Below are positions 21,277 to 29,352 of a DNA stretch of 48,198 bases, one piece after another (the first letter of the stretch is position 1; each line of letters opens with the position of its first letter). The notes below the pieces were generated by a model. That model was not told the origin of the DNA and searched no databases. It saw only the letters and a program-made list of their open reading frames with translations. Source of the DNA: Thiomonas delicata (GTDB lineage: Bacteria > Pseudomonadota > Gammaproteobacteria > Burkholderiales > Burkholderiaceae_C); assembly GCF_900088825.1 (NCBI RefSeq), contig NZ_LT592171.1:1423208-1471405 (forward strand), written 5' to 3'. The position numbers and the translations under genes were made by a program.

Positions 21277-21921
21277 TCATGGCGCATCGGGCTGGGCCGC
21301 CGGGTGCGCCATGGCAAAGGCGGGAAGTTGCATGCAGGCGTCGAACACGCGCATCAAATCGGGGACGGCTTGCAAATCACAGGCGAAGCGTTGCGCGTTG
21401 TAGATCTGCGGGACCAGGCAGCAGTCGGCCAACCCGGGAGAACCGCCGTGCGCGTAAGGACCGGGTGGTCCCGGCCAGCGCCGCCACTGCTCCTGCCAGG
21501 CCTGCAAACCCACGTCGACCCAATGCCGATACCAGCGTAGGCGCGCCTCCTCGTCGGCGCCGAACTCGCGCTCCAAATAGTTCAGCACCCGCAGATTGTT
21601 GAGCGGATGGATGTCGCAGGCGATGGCCAGGGCCAGGGCGCGCACACGGGCGCGGCCCGGCGCATCGGTAGGCAACAGCGCGGGTTCGGGATGGCGCTCC
21701 TCGAGATACTCCAGAATCGCCAGCGACTGCGTGAGCATCAGGCCGTCATCGGCCAGCACCGGGATCAGGCCCTGCGCCGAACGCTGCAAGTGTTCGGGCT
21801 GACGCTGTTCTCCCCGTGCCAGGTGAATCGCCACCATGTCATACGGCAGACCCTTGAGATTGAGCGCGATGCGCACCCGGAATGCCGCCGAGGAGCGGAA
21901 GTAGCTGTAGAGCGTGCGCAT
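21277..21921 (-). CDS. maiA: Maleylacetoacetate isomerase / zeta-class glutathione S-transferase
   Basis: The 214-residue protein has the zeta-class GST signature: MRTLYSYFRSSAAFRVRIAL, where SS and the following residues bind glutathione, and then a helical C-terminal domain with DIHPLNNLRVLNYL and GLADCCLVPQIYNA. These enzymes isomerise maleylacetoacetate, or maleylpyruvate, to the fumaryl form in tyrosine or gentisate breakdown. No other genes of either pathway are nearby, so the exact substrate is unknown. Its start immediately follows the stop of the ferredoxin-type reductase gene, so the two are probably one transcript. Confidence 0.9.
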   Translation of the reverse strand: MRTLYSYFRSSAAFRVRIALNLKGLPYDMVAIHLARGEQRQPEHLQRSAQGLIPVLADDGLMLTQSLAILEYLEERHPEPALLPTDAPGRARVRALALAIACDIHPLNNLRVLNYLEREFGADEEARLRWYRHWVDVGLQAWQEQWRRWPGPPGPYAHGGSPGLADCCLVPQIYNAQRFACDLQAVPDLMRVFDACMQLPAFAMAHPAAQPDAP

Positions 21922-23034
21922 TCAAATGCCATGCCGTGACGGCACTTGCCCGGTGGCGACGTCCATGGGGTCGGAACAAACCGTCGCGGCGGCGGTCCGC
22001 GCGGGCTTGGGCGCATAGAACGCATCGGCGTGCACGTCGCCGGGTGGAAGGCCGCGTTCGAGCATGGCGGCACTGACGGCCTCGACCATGGCAGGCGAGC
22101 CGGCAAGATAAATCTTGGCCTCGCTGAAATCGGTCACGTCCGCCAGCAGGGCGTCGCCGACGCGGCCGACCCGATCCTGCGCCCCTGCCCCACTCTCGAC
22201 CACGATATGGGCGCGAAAATTGCGAAACTCGCGCGCAAGTGCGACAAGATCCTCGCGACCGTAGACTTCCCCGGCCGATTTGAATCCGGCATAGAGCGTC
22301 ACGCGGTCGAGTTTCCCGTTGTGGAGCGCGGTTTTCACGATGCTGAGCATGGGCGCCAATCCGGTCCCGGCCGAGACCGCATAAAGCGGACCCTCGTGAC
22401 GCGGTCGGAAATGGCTCGACCCCATGGGCCCGTCGACGAAGATGGTGCCGCCGACCTCGATGCCGCGCCCGAGCAAGCCGCTGAATGCCCCCGTCGGCGT
22501 GCGCCGGATGTGAAACTCCAGCTCGTCGTCGTATTCCGCGTCCACCGGGGTGCTGGCCATGGAGAAATCGCGCGCGATGAAGGAACCATCGGCCGTGCCG
22601 ACGCTGAGCTGGGCATACTGCCCGGCAGAGAAGATGAAGGGTTCGCCATCGCGGTCCACGTAGCGGATTTTCAGGCGCAGCCCGAACACCTCGGGCGCCA
22701 GCTCGCGCAAGCCGATCACTTCTGTGACCAAATGGCGCTCTGGATGCACGATGTAGTCGTCGCTGTCGACCAGGCGCAGTTGCACATCGCCCTTGATCCG
22801 GCTGCAGCAGGCCAGGATCACCCCCTGCGCGCGCTGTGTTTCGGGCAGGGCCGTGTCCTTGTAGTCCTGCATGAGCACTTCGCCGCGCTCCAGCACGCAT
22901 TTGCAGCTGCCGCACTCCCCCTGCTTGCAGGAGTAATGGATGGGCACCTTGTGCCTGCGCAGAACCTTCAGCAGGTTGTCGTCGAGGTCAGCCTGCAGTT
23001 CGAGGCCGCTCGCGGGAAAGGAGATGATGGGCAT
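21922..23034 (-). CDS. 2Fe-2S ferredoxin-type NAD(P)H:flavin oxidoreductase
   Basis: The 370-residue protein is a fused reductase. An N-terminal plant-type ferredoxin domain has ligands Cys36, Cys41, Cys44 (CKQGECGSC) and Cys76. The FAD-binding motif RDFSMAS is at 155-161 and the NAD-binding motif GTGLAPM at 223-229. The family includes reductase parts of phenol hydroxylases and the protein often annotated CDP-6-deoxy-glucoseen reductase; no oxygenase or sugar genes are nearby, so its partner is unknown. The start ATG 23034 gives MPIISFPASG; an earlier ATG at 23067 adds eleven residues without character. The stop abuts the maiA start. Confidence 0.88.
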   Translation of the reverse strand: MPIISFPASGLELQADLDDNLLKVLRRHKVPIHYSCKQGECGSCKCVLERGEVLMQDYKDTALPETQRAQGVILACCSRIKGDVQLRLVDSDDYIVHPERHLVTEVIGLRELAPEVFGLRLKIRYVDRDGEPFIFSAGQYAQLSVGTADGSFIARDFSMASTPVDAEYDDELEFHIRRTPTGAFSGLLGRGIEVGGTIFVDGPMGSSHFRPRHEGPLYAVSAGTGLAPMLSIVKTALHNGKLDRVTLYAGFKSAGEVYGREDLVALAREFRNFRAHIVVESGAGAQDRVGRVGDALLADVTDFSEAKIYLAGSPAMVEAVSAAMLERGLPPGDVHADAFYAPKPARTAAATVCSDPMDVATGQVPSRHGI

Positions 23035-23156
23035 GGTGTTCCAGGCTGTCGCATCGGGCGCGTACAAGCATGCATTGTTTCAAAACCGCGGCAGTGCCGA
23101 TTCTCCGGCCCGGAATGCCCGCAAACCGCGGCCACCAGCCGCCCCGCAAGCCCTGC

Positions 23157-23162
23157 AACAAT
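23157..23162 (+). promoter_or_regulatory. Possible -10 element directly before the Nudix gene
   Basis: AACAAT ends six bases before the ATG at 23169. If used, transcription would begin at or next to the A of the start codon, giving a leaderless message; no Shine-Dalgarno sequence is seen upstream. The -35 region is poor. Confidence 0.35.
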
Positions 23163-23168
23163 AGACGC

Positions 23169-23711
23169 ATGCACCCACGCCAGATCCAGCATTGCAACCA
23201 GTGCGGCACCGCCGTGGAGCACCGCGTGCCCGAAGGCGATACCCATGCCCGCGCCGTCTGCCCGGCTTGCGGCCACATCCAGTACGAGAATCCGCGCAAT
23301 ATCGTGGGGACGCTGCCAGTATGGGAAGGCCGCGTGCTGCTGTGCAAGCGGGCCATCCAGCCGCGCTACGGCTTGTGGACCCTGCCTGCGGGCTTCATGG
23401 AAATGCACGAGACCACCGAACAAGGGGCGCTGCGCGAAACCCATGAAGAAGCGGGGGTCGAAATCGAACTCGACGGGCTGTACTGCATGGCCAACGTCAA
23501 GCCTGTGAGCCAGGTCTATCTGCTCTATCGCGCCCGCATGCTGCGGCCTCATTGGGAACCTGGCCCCGAGACGCTCGAAGCCCGACTGTTCGGCGCGACG
23601 GAAGTGCCGTGGGACCAACTGGCATTTCGCACGGTACGCGAAACACTCGAGCGTTTTTTCGCCGAGCAGCAGACCGGCCGCTACAGCCTGCAGATCTTCG
23701 ATATCGATTGA
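23169..23711 (+). CDS. Nudix hydrolase with zinc ribbon
   Basis: The 180-residue protein has an N-terminal zinc ribbon (Cys9, Cys12, Cys31, Cys34) and a Nudix domain. The Nudix box is intact: Gly75, Glu81, Arg89, Glu90, Glu93, Glu94, Gly96. Such enzymes cleave nucleoside diphosphates linked to another group; zinc-ribbon forms resemble NudC and bacterial ADP-ribose/NADH pyrophosphatases, but the substrate cannot be read from sequence. It is divergent from the ferredoxin reductase gene and convergent with the TauE/SafE gene. ATG 23169 was chosen because it starts just before the ribbon. Confidence 0.9.
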   Translation: MHPRQIQHCNQCGTAVEHRVPEGDTHARAVCPACGHIQYENPRNIVGTLPVWEGRVLLCKRAIQPRYGLWTLPAGFMEMHETTEQGALRETHEEAGVEIELDGLYCMANVKPVSQVYLLYRARMLRPHWEPGPETLEARLFGATEVPWDQLAFRTVRETLERFFAEQQTGRYSLQIFDID

Positions 23712-23750
23712 GGCCGGGGCCGCCGCGCGCCTTCGACGCGGCAAGACGGT

Positions 23751-24506
23751 TCAGATCACGCAGAACCCATGCACGCCGAGGCTGTCACCCGCGTGCAGCA
23801 ATCTCCAGAATCCCCAAGCGGCGAATGACAGCATCACGCCCGCCGCGGCAACACGGGTCGACCTGGCCGTGGCGCGCTGGCTCACACGGCGCAGCACATG
23901 GCCGGCCAGCAGCATGTGCGGCAGGGTGCCGAGGCCAAAGGCCAGCATGGCCGTGGCGCCGTAGACCGCGCTGCCGGTCAGCAAGGCCAGCGAGAGCGCC
24001 GAATACACCAGACCGCAAGGCAGCAAACCCCACATCAAACCCGCGCCGAAGCGCCGCTGGCTGCTGGACAGGGGCAGTATGCGGTCAAGAAGCCGGATGC
24101 CTTGGCGCGTAATGTTCTGCCGCAGACCCTGTGTCCAGCCGACGCGCGCGGCCCCCCACCCCGTGAGTCGGGGCCAGCGAACACCCGATGCGGTCCGCAA
24201 AAGCCACAAGCCGCTGGCGGCCAGCACGGCGTTACCGACGCCATACAGGGCGAGTTGGGTCGGGCGCGCCTGCAGCGCCCACAGCCCGGAACCCACCCAA
24301 CCGGCGATGGCACCGAGCGCCGCATACGACGCCACGCGGGCGCCTTGCATCTGCGCCGAGCCCCAGAAAAGCTTGCGCGCCGGTAACAACACCTGGGTTT
24401 GCATGGCGCGTTCGCTCGCCACGACCAGGCCGCCGCACATGCCGGCGCAATGCAAGCCACCGGTCAGTCCCATGAGCAGCATGGTCAAAAGAATTGCGGT
24501 ATCCAT
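23751..24506 (-). CDS. TauE/SafE-family membrane protein of cbb3 oxidase loci
   Basis: The 251-residue protein has about six membrane segments. The first carries a CxxxC motif, GLHCAGMCGG (Cys20, Cys24), and a later one GLLPCGLVYSAL. This pattern belongs to the COG2836 branch of the TauE/SafE superfamily, found beside cbb3 oxidase and fnr genes. Members are annotated as sulfite exporters, but the Cys motifs and the neighbourhood suggest copper or thiol handling during oxidase assembly; that is inference. It is divergent from fnr, with only 47 bases between the two starts. Confidence 0.85.
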   Translation of the reverse strand: MDTAILLTMLLMGLTGGLHCAGMCGGLVVASERAMQTQVLLPARKLFWGSAQMQGARVASYAALGAIAGWVGSGLWALQARPTQLALYGVGNAVLAASGLWLLRTASGVRWPRLTGWGAARVGWTQGLRQNITRQGIRLLDRILPLSSSQRRFGAGLMWGLLPCGLVYSALSLALLTGSAVYGATAMLAFGLGTLPHMLLAGHVLRRVSQRATARSTRVAAAGVMLSFAAWGFWRLLHAGDSLGVHGFCVI

Positions 24507-24553
24507 CAGCGATGTGCGATAGTTCGGTGATAAGCCTCAAGACCCAACCCACC

Positions 24554-25294
24554 ATGAAAGCCATCCCCGCAGCATCGATCCACCGATTGGACAAACCCCA
24601 CCCCTGCGACGTTTGCTTTCAGAGCCGGTTCTGTCTGCCCATCGCCTTGCCGCAGGACGAACTCTCCCGCATGCGCGACATCATGCAAAGCACCATCCGC
24701 CTCGGCAAGGGAGAGCGCCTGTTCGAGGCCGGACAGGCGATGGACAAGGTCTTTTCGGTGCATGCCGGATCGTTCAAGTCGGTGGTGGGCAGCCCCGATG
24801 GGCGGCAGCAGATCGTGGGCTTTCACGTACCCGGCGAAATGATGGGGCTGGAAGGTTTTTCCGCGCGCCTCTACATGACCGACGTGCTCGCGCTGGAGGA
24901 CAGCGAGGCCTGCGAGATCGACGTTCGCGTGCTGGAGAGCACCGCGCGCGACATACCGACGCTGCAGCACCAGATCCACTGCCTGATCGGCAACCGTCTG
25001 GCGCGTGCGCAGCAGGATCAGTTTGTCCTCGGCAGCATGCAGGCCGACGAGCGGCTTGCCCGTTTCCTGCTCGACCTGTCCGAGCGCTACAAGGCGCGCG
25101 GGCTGTCGCCCGACGAGTTCGTGCTGCGCATGAGCCGCGAGGAAATCGGCAGCTACCTGGGCCTGAAGCTGGAGACCGTCAGCCGGCTGATGTCGCGCTT
25201 CCACCAGGCCGGACTCGTGCACGTCGCGCAGCGCCAGGTCCGCATCACCAACCGCGACGGCCTGGCCGAACTGCTGGTGCCGCAGGAACGCTGA
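24554..25294 (+). CDS. fnr: FNR-type oxygen-sensing transcription regulator
   Basis: FNR senses oxygen through a [4Fe-4S] cluster and activates microaerobic genes. In the 246-residue protein the ligands are Cys18, Cys21, Cys27 and Cys120, almost the same positions as in E. coli FNR. A cyclic-nucleotide-binding fold follows, then the DNA-binding helix MSREEIGSYLGLKLETVSRL, whose E..SR residues read TTGAT half-sites. Palindromes of this type occur before ccoN, ccoI and the persulfide dioxygenase gene in this window. ATG 24554 aligns with the family; 24494 and 24512 are alternatives. Confidence 0.95.
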   Translation: MKAIPAASIHRLDKPHPCDVCFQSRFCLPIALPQDELSRMRDIMQSTIRLGKGERLFEAGQAMDKVFSVHAGSFKSVVGSPDGRQQIVGFHVPGEMMGLEGFSARLYMTDVLALEDSEACEIDVRVLESTARDIPTLQHQIHCLIGNRLARAQQDQFVLGSMQADERLARFLLDLSERYKARGLSPDEFVLRMSREEIGSYLGLKLETVSRLMSRFHQAGLVHVAQRQVRITNRDGLAELLVPQER

Positions 25295-25326
25295 ACGATC
25301 CAGCCTGGCCGTGCGGGTCGTCACGG

Positions 25327-25575
25327 TCAGTCATCCCACTGGGCATCGCGGCGGCAGCCGAACAGCCACAGATTGAGCACGCTTGCGGCGTAGCACAGCA
25401 GCCACAGCAGCAAAAAGACCAGGGTGTACATCCCCAGGTGCGAGATGCCAGCGGGGTGACCGAACAGGACGACTTCTCCGGGGTCGATGGCGCTGAACAG
25501 CAGGGCCGTTGCCGGGAAAGCCACCAGGAACGATGGCCACATGGCACGGAGGTAGTTCGGGTTGCGGGTACGCAT
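25327..25575 (-). CDS. Small two-segment membrane protein between fnr and ccoH
   Basis: An 82-residue protein with two probable membrane segments, roughly residues 11-29 and 48-70 (YTLVFLLLWLLCYAASVLNL), and a charged C-terminus RRDAQWDD. I do not recognise a named family. It follows ccoH by 9 bases on the same strand, so it is co-transcribed with the oxidase assembly genes, and a role in cbb3 assembly is a fair guess by position only. The start ATG 25575 is the first available. Confidence 0.7.
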   Translation of the reverse strand: MRTRNPNYLRAMWPSFLVAFPATALLFSAIDPGEVVLFGHPAGISHLGMYTLVFLLLWLLCYAASVLNLWLFGCRRDAQWDD

Positions 25576-25584
25576 GCGCGCTTC

Positions 25585-26070
25585 TCACACGCCAGGCCGC
25601 AAGGGAGAAGCCGCCCCCGGCTTCCAGACCCCCGACAGGCGCCACTGCGGCGACTCGGCGGTAACGGCGTAACGCACGGCCTCGGTCGGCGCATGCCCAA
25701 GGTACCGTCCCGGCGCTGTGCGACGTAACTCGAGCCGCAGGTCATGCTCCGGCGCGTAGGGGTGGCGCAAGCGCAGCAGCAGCCCCGTGTCGGCGACGTC
25801 GGGCTCGACCTCCAGCACAACATCCTGCCCGCGCTGGTCGAGACGTCCTTGCAAATGCATGGCCTTGGCGCGGAGTTCCTTGTCGATGTCATGCCCCACG
25901 GCAAGGCCCTTCTTGTAGTAGTGCTCGGTGACCAGGCTGTCGGCATGGATGGCGGCAATCGCGATGGTCACCAGACTGGCCACGACCACGGTGCCCGGAA
26001 GCCCCAGCAGGATCCAGGGCCATGGCTCTTTCCACCAGGGGCGCGGCGCTGCCGCTTGCAGGGTTCTCAT
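25585..26070 (-). CDS. ccoH: FixH/CcoH cbb3 oxidase assembly protein
   Basis: CcoH is a single-pass membrane protein needed for stable assembly of cbb3 oxidase. The 161-residue product starts MRTLQAAAPRPWWKEPWPW, followed by one membrane segment (ILLGLPGTVVVASLVTIAIAA) and the family motif HYYKKGLA, then a periplasmic beta domain. The start ATG 26070 has a strong ribosome-binding site, GAGGAGA; the frame is open further upstream inside ccoG. It lies 28 bases after ccoG. Confidence 0.9.
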   Translation of the reverse strand: MRTLQAAAPRPWWKEPWPWILLGLPGTVVVASLVTIAIAAIHADSLVTEHYYKKGLAVGHDIDKELRAKAMHLQGRLDQRGQDVVLEVEPDVADTGLLLRLRHPYAPEHDLRLELRRTAPGRYLGHAPTEAVRYAVTAESPQWRLSGVWKPGAASPLRPGV

Positions 26071-26098
26071 GCTGAGTCTCCTCGAAGAGTTGCGGGGA

Positions 26099-27520
26099 TC
26101 AGGGCACAATGAATGTCGAGTCGCTGCGCACGACAACCGGCTTGCCGTCATCGGAACGCGCGGTGATTTCGATCTTGTAGACGCCCTTGCGGGCATCGTC
26201 GGTCGGCATGGCCAACTCCAGCGGGCGCAGCACATTGGTGGAAGGCGCCAGATCCACCGCCCCGCGCGGGCTGATCACGGCGAGCCCCGGCAAACCCTTG
26301 ACTTCGAACGTCATGCGGCGTGGTTTTTCGGAGGCATTCATCAGCTGCACCTGGTACAGGTTCTCGAGCATGCCGCCGGGAATCTCGCGCGCGAGCACGC
26401 GTCGGTCGCGCATCACGTTGAGTTTGACCGGCTCGCGCACGACCAAACCGCCGATGAACATGCCCACCATCAGCAGCAGGATGGTGCTGTAGATCAGGAT
26501 GCGCGGACGCAAAAGGTGCGCCCATTGCTGCGCCCGGCCCCAGTGCTTCAGCAGCGCGTTTTCGCTGGAATAGCGAATCAGCCCGCGCGGCGTGTTCATC
26601 TTGTCCATCACCTGGTCGCAGGCGTCGATACAGGCTCCGCAGCCGATGCACATGTATTGCAGTCCTTCGCGGATGTCGATGCCGGTCGGGCAGACCTGCA
26701 CGCAGATGGAACAGTCCACGCAATCGCCCTTGCCCTGAGCGCGGGCCGGGGCGTCCTTCTTGCGCTTGCCGCGCGGCTCGCCGCGCGCGGGGTCGTAGGT
26801 GACGATGAGGGTGTCACGGTCGAACATGACGGACTGGAAGCGCGCGTAAGGGCACATGTACTTGCACACCTGCTCGCGCATGAAGCCGGCGTTGCCGTAG
26901 GTGGCGAAGCCGTAGAACAGGATCCAGAACGTCTCCCAGGGTCCCAGGGCGAGCGACACCACCTCGCCGGCGAGGGCGTGGATGGATGTGAAATAGCCGA
27001 CAAAGGTGAAACCCGTCCATAAAGCCACTGCGGCCCACAACCCATGCTTGAGCGATTTGCGCGCGAATTTGCGCGCATCCATCGGCTGCGCATCGAGCCG
27101 GATGCGTGCCAGACGATCGCCCTCGACCTTGCGTTCGATCCACATGAAGATCTGGGTATAGACCGTTTGCGGGCAGGCGTAGCCGCAAAACAGCCGCCCG
27201 GCAATCGCCGTGAACAGAAACAGCCCGTAGGCCGAGATGATGAGCAGCAGCGCGAGAAAGATCACATCTTGGGGCCACAGCACAAGCCCGAAAAAATAGA
27301 ACTTGCGCTGCACCAGATCGAGCAGCACCGCTTGGCGCCCTTCCCATTGCAGCCAAGGCAGGCCGTAGAAGATGATCTGGGTGAACCACACCATGGCCCA
27401 GCGCCAGTTGGCGAAAACGCCGGTCACCGAGCGCATGTAGATTTTCTTGCGCGCCTCGTAGAGCAACTCTTCGGTCGCCTGCAGTTCGCCGTTCGCCTGT
27501 CCTGGGGAGGGTGCATTCAT
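26099..27520 (-). CDS. ccoG: Cytochrome c oxidase accessory protein CcoG (FixG/RdxA)
   Basis: CcoG is a membrane iron-sulfur protein that reduces copper(II) for delivery to cbb3 oxidase. The 473-residue protein has several membrane segments, the motif GRLFCGYACPQTVY in the first half, and two ferredoxin-type clusters, CVDCSICVQVCP and CIGCGACIDAC. The C-terminal 120 residues form the periplasmic FixG immunoglobulin-like domain. ATG 27520 gives MNAPSPGQANGELQAT; the longer frame to 27580 runs into ccoP. It is 31 bases after ccoP in the cco operon. Confidence 0.96.
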   Translation of the reverse strand: MNAPSPGQANGELQATEELLYEARKKIYMRSVTGVFANWRWAMVWFTQIIFYGLPWLQWEGRQAVLLDLVQRKFYFFGLVLWPQDVIFLALLLIISAYGLFLFTAIAGRLFCGYACPQTVYTQIFMWIERKVEGDRLARIRLDAQPMDARKFARKSLKHGLWAAVALWTGFTFVGYFTSIHALAGEVVSLALGPWETFWILFYGFATYGNAGFMREQVCKYMCPYARFQSVMFDRDTLIVTYDPARGEPRGKRKKDAPARAQGKGDCVDCSICVQVCPTGIDIREGLQYMCIGCGACIDACDQVMDKMNTPRGLIRYSSENALLKHWGRAQQWAHLLRPRILIYSTILLLMVGMFIGGLVVREPVKLNVMRDRRVLAREIPGGMLENLYQVQLMNASEKPRRMTFEVKGLPGLAVISPRGAVDLAPSTNVLRPLELAMPTDDARKGVYKIEITARSDDGKPVVVRSDSTFIVP

Positions 27521-27551
27521 GGAACGTGTGCCGAGAAGCCGCGAGGCCGCG

Positions 27552-28496
27552 TCAAGGGTTGCCGGCCGCCTTCTGGCCATGGCTCAGACCGAACACATAC
27601 GCAGCGAGCACATGGATCTTCTCCGGCCCGAGGATGTTCTTTTGCGCCGGCATGTGCGCGCTGCGCCCCATCTCGATGGTGTGCTCGATGGTCTGCAGGT
27701 TGGATCCGAACAGCCAGTACCGATCGCTCAGATTCGGCGCGCCAAGCGCCTGGTTGCCCTCCCCGCTCGCGCCGTGGCAGCCGGCACAAGCGGTAGCGAA
27801 CAACGGCTTGCCCTTGGCGGCCAAGGCTGCGTCATGCGAGAGCCCGGAAAGACTGCGCACGTAGTTGGCAACTTCAACCACTCCCTGTTTGCCGCCGACC
27901 GCCGCGCCCATCGGCGGCATCATGCCCTGGCGGCCTTCGGTCAGGGTCTGCACGATGGTGTCGGGCTGGTTGCCGTACAGCCAGCTCTTCTCACCCGAGA
28001 CCGTCAGATTGGGGAAACCCTTGGAGCCGCCGGCGTCCGATCCGTGGCACTGCGAGCAGTACGTCAGGAACATGCGCTGGCCCGTGGCCATGGCCTGTGG
28101 GTCTTTCGCCAGCTCGGGAATGGGGGTTTGCATGTACTTCGCGTACAGCGGACCGATGCGCTGCTCGTAGGCCCGCGACTCGGCCTTGTACATCTGGTCG
28201 CTGGAGAAACCCAGGATTCCGTTCCAGAACCCCAGACCGGGGTAGAGGATGAGATAGACGATGGAGAAGATCAGGGTCAGGATGAACAACCCCATCCACC
28301 AGCGCGGCAGCGGATTGTTGAATTCCTGCAAATCGCCGTCCCAGACGTGGCCCGTGGTGGCGATGACCTGCCCGTTCTTGTCGCGAAACACGGTCTGCCT
28401 GGCCGTGCCCCGCAGGAAAAGGAACAGCGCGACGATGGAAACGATGGTCACGCCACCGATCCAGTAGGCCCAGCCGGGGGAATAAAACTGGTTCAT
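27552..28496 (-). CDS. ccoP: cbb3 cytochrome c oxidase diheme subunit III
   Basis: CcoP passes electrons to the oxidase through two c-type hemes. The 314-residue product has two N-terminal membrane segments (about 11-30 and 66-88) and two heme-binding sites: CSQCH with His151 and CAGCH with His241. Each is followed by a domain of about 90 residues with a distal Met ligand, for example GMMPPMG and SAHMPAQ. It follows ccoQ by 3 bases. Confidence 0.97.
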   Translation of the reverse strand: MNQFYSPGWAYWIGGVTIVSIVALFLFLRGTARQTVFRDKNGQVIATTGHVWDGDLQEFNNPLPRWWMGLFILTLIFSIVYLILYPGLGFWNGILGFSSDQMYKAESRAYEQRIGPLYAKYMQTPIPELAKDPQAMATGQRMFLTYCSQCHGSDAGGSKGFPNLTVSGEKSWLYGNQPDTIVQTLTEGRQGMMPPMGAAVGGKQGVVEVANYVRSLSGLSHDAALAAKGKPLFATACAGCHGASGEGNQALGAPNLSDRYWLFGSNLQTIEHTIEMGRSAHMPAQKNILGPEKIHVLAAYVFGLSHGQKAAGNP

Positions 28497-28499
28497 GGT

Positions 28500-28682
28500 T
28501 CAAGTCCTCGGGTTGTGCGCGTCGCCGGACTGGGTCTCGGGCGACGTCTTCGAGTCAAGGAAGGGAATCATCCCGTCCTCCTCATGTTGTTTCTTGAAGC
28601 GCGGTGCGTAGGCCCACCAGACGATGCCGAGAAAGACCAGGAAGGCCAGCACCGTGGCAATGGATCCGATCAATCCTGTCAT
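28500..28682 (-). CDS. ccoQ: cbb3 oxidase subunit IV
   Basis: CcoQ is a small single-pass protein that stabilises the oxidase. The 60-residue product has one membrane segment (about residues 5-27, IGSIATVLAFLVFLGIVWWA) followed by the family pattern YAPRFKKQHEED. Length and position between ccoO and ccoP are standard. Confidence 0.93.
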   Translation of the reverse strand: MTGLIGSIATVLAFLVFLGIVWWAYAPRFKKQHEEDGMIPFLDSKTSPETQSGDAHNPRT

Positions 28683-28692
28683 GATGGCCTGC

Positions 28693-29319
28693 TCACTGGT
28701 GAATGTTGGACAGCGCCAGGCCCAGGCCCTGCAGATAGGCGATCAGCGCGTCCTCCTTGGTCTTGCCCTCGAGTTCCTTGGGCGCGGCGGTGATCTCGGC
28801 CTCGGTGTAAGGCACGCCCAGGGTGCGCATGGCGCGCATCTTGGCCTGGATCAGACCGGCCTCGGCCGGCTCGTGCTGCAGCCATGGATACGCCGGCATG
28901 ATGCTTTCCGGCACCAGGTCGCGCGGCTGGCGGAGATGGATGCGTTGCCATTCGTCGGAATAGCGTCCGCCGACGCGGGCCAGGTCAGGCCCCGTGCGCT
29001 TGCTGCCCCACTGGAAGGGATGGTCGTACACCGATTCGCCGGCCACCGAGTAGTGGCCGTAGCGCTCCACCTCGGCGCGCAGCGGACGGATCATCTGCGA
29101 GTGGCAGAGATAGCAGCCCTCGGCCAGATAAACATCGCGGCCTTCGAGCTGCAGCGCCGTGTAGGGTTTGATCCCCGGGATCGGCTGGGTGGTGGTCTTG
29201 TCGAAGAACAGCGGCACCAGCTGCACGAAGCCGGCGATGCTGACGACGATGGCGACCAGGACGATCATGAGCCCGGCGTTCTTCTCGATGACCTCGTGAT
29301 TGAATTTGAAAGCGGCCAT
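28693..29319 (-). CDS. ccoO: cbb3 cytochrome c oxidase monoheme subunit II
   Basis: CcoO is the membrane-anchored monoheme cytochrome c of cbb3 oxidase. In the 208-residue product a membrane segment (about 15-38) is followed by the heme site CYLCH within [14 protein letters not shown], and by the family motifs YGHYSVAGE and SIMPAYPWL, whose Met is the likely sixth ligand. It lies 33 bases after ccoN. Confidence 0.97.
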   Translation of the reverse strand: MAAFKFNHEVIEKNAGLMIVLVAIVVSIAGFVQLVPLFFDKTTTQPIPGIKPYTALQLEGRDVYLAEGCYLCHSQMIRPLRAEVERYGHYSVAGESVYDHPFQWGSKRTGPDLARVGGRYSDEWQRIHLRQPRDLVPESIMPAYPWLQHEPAEAGLIQAKMRAMRTLGVPYTEAEITAAPKELEGKTKEDALIAYLQGLGLALSNIHQ

Positions 29320-29352
29320 GGTGGCGTCTCTCCAGTCTGTGATGGTTTTGCG

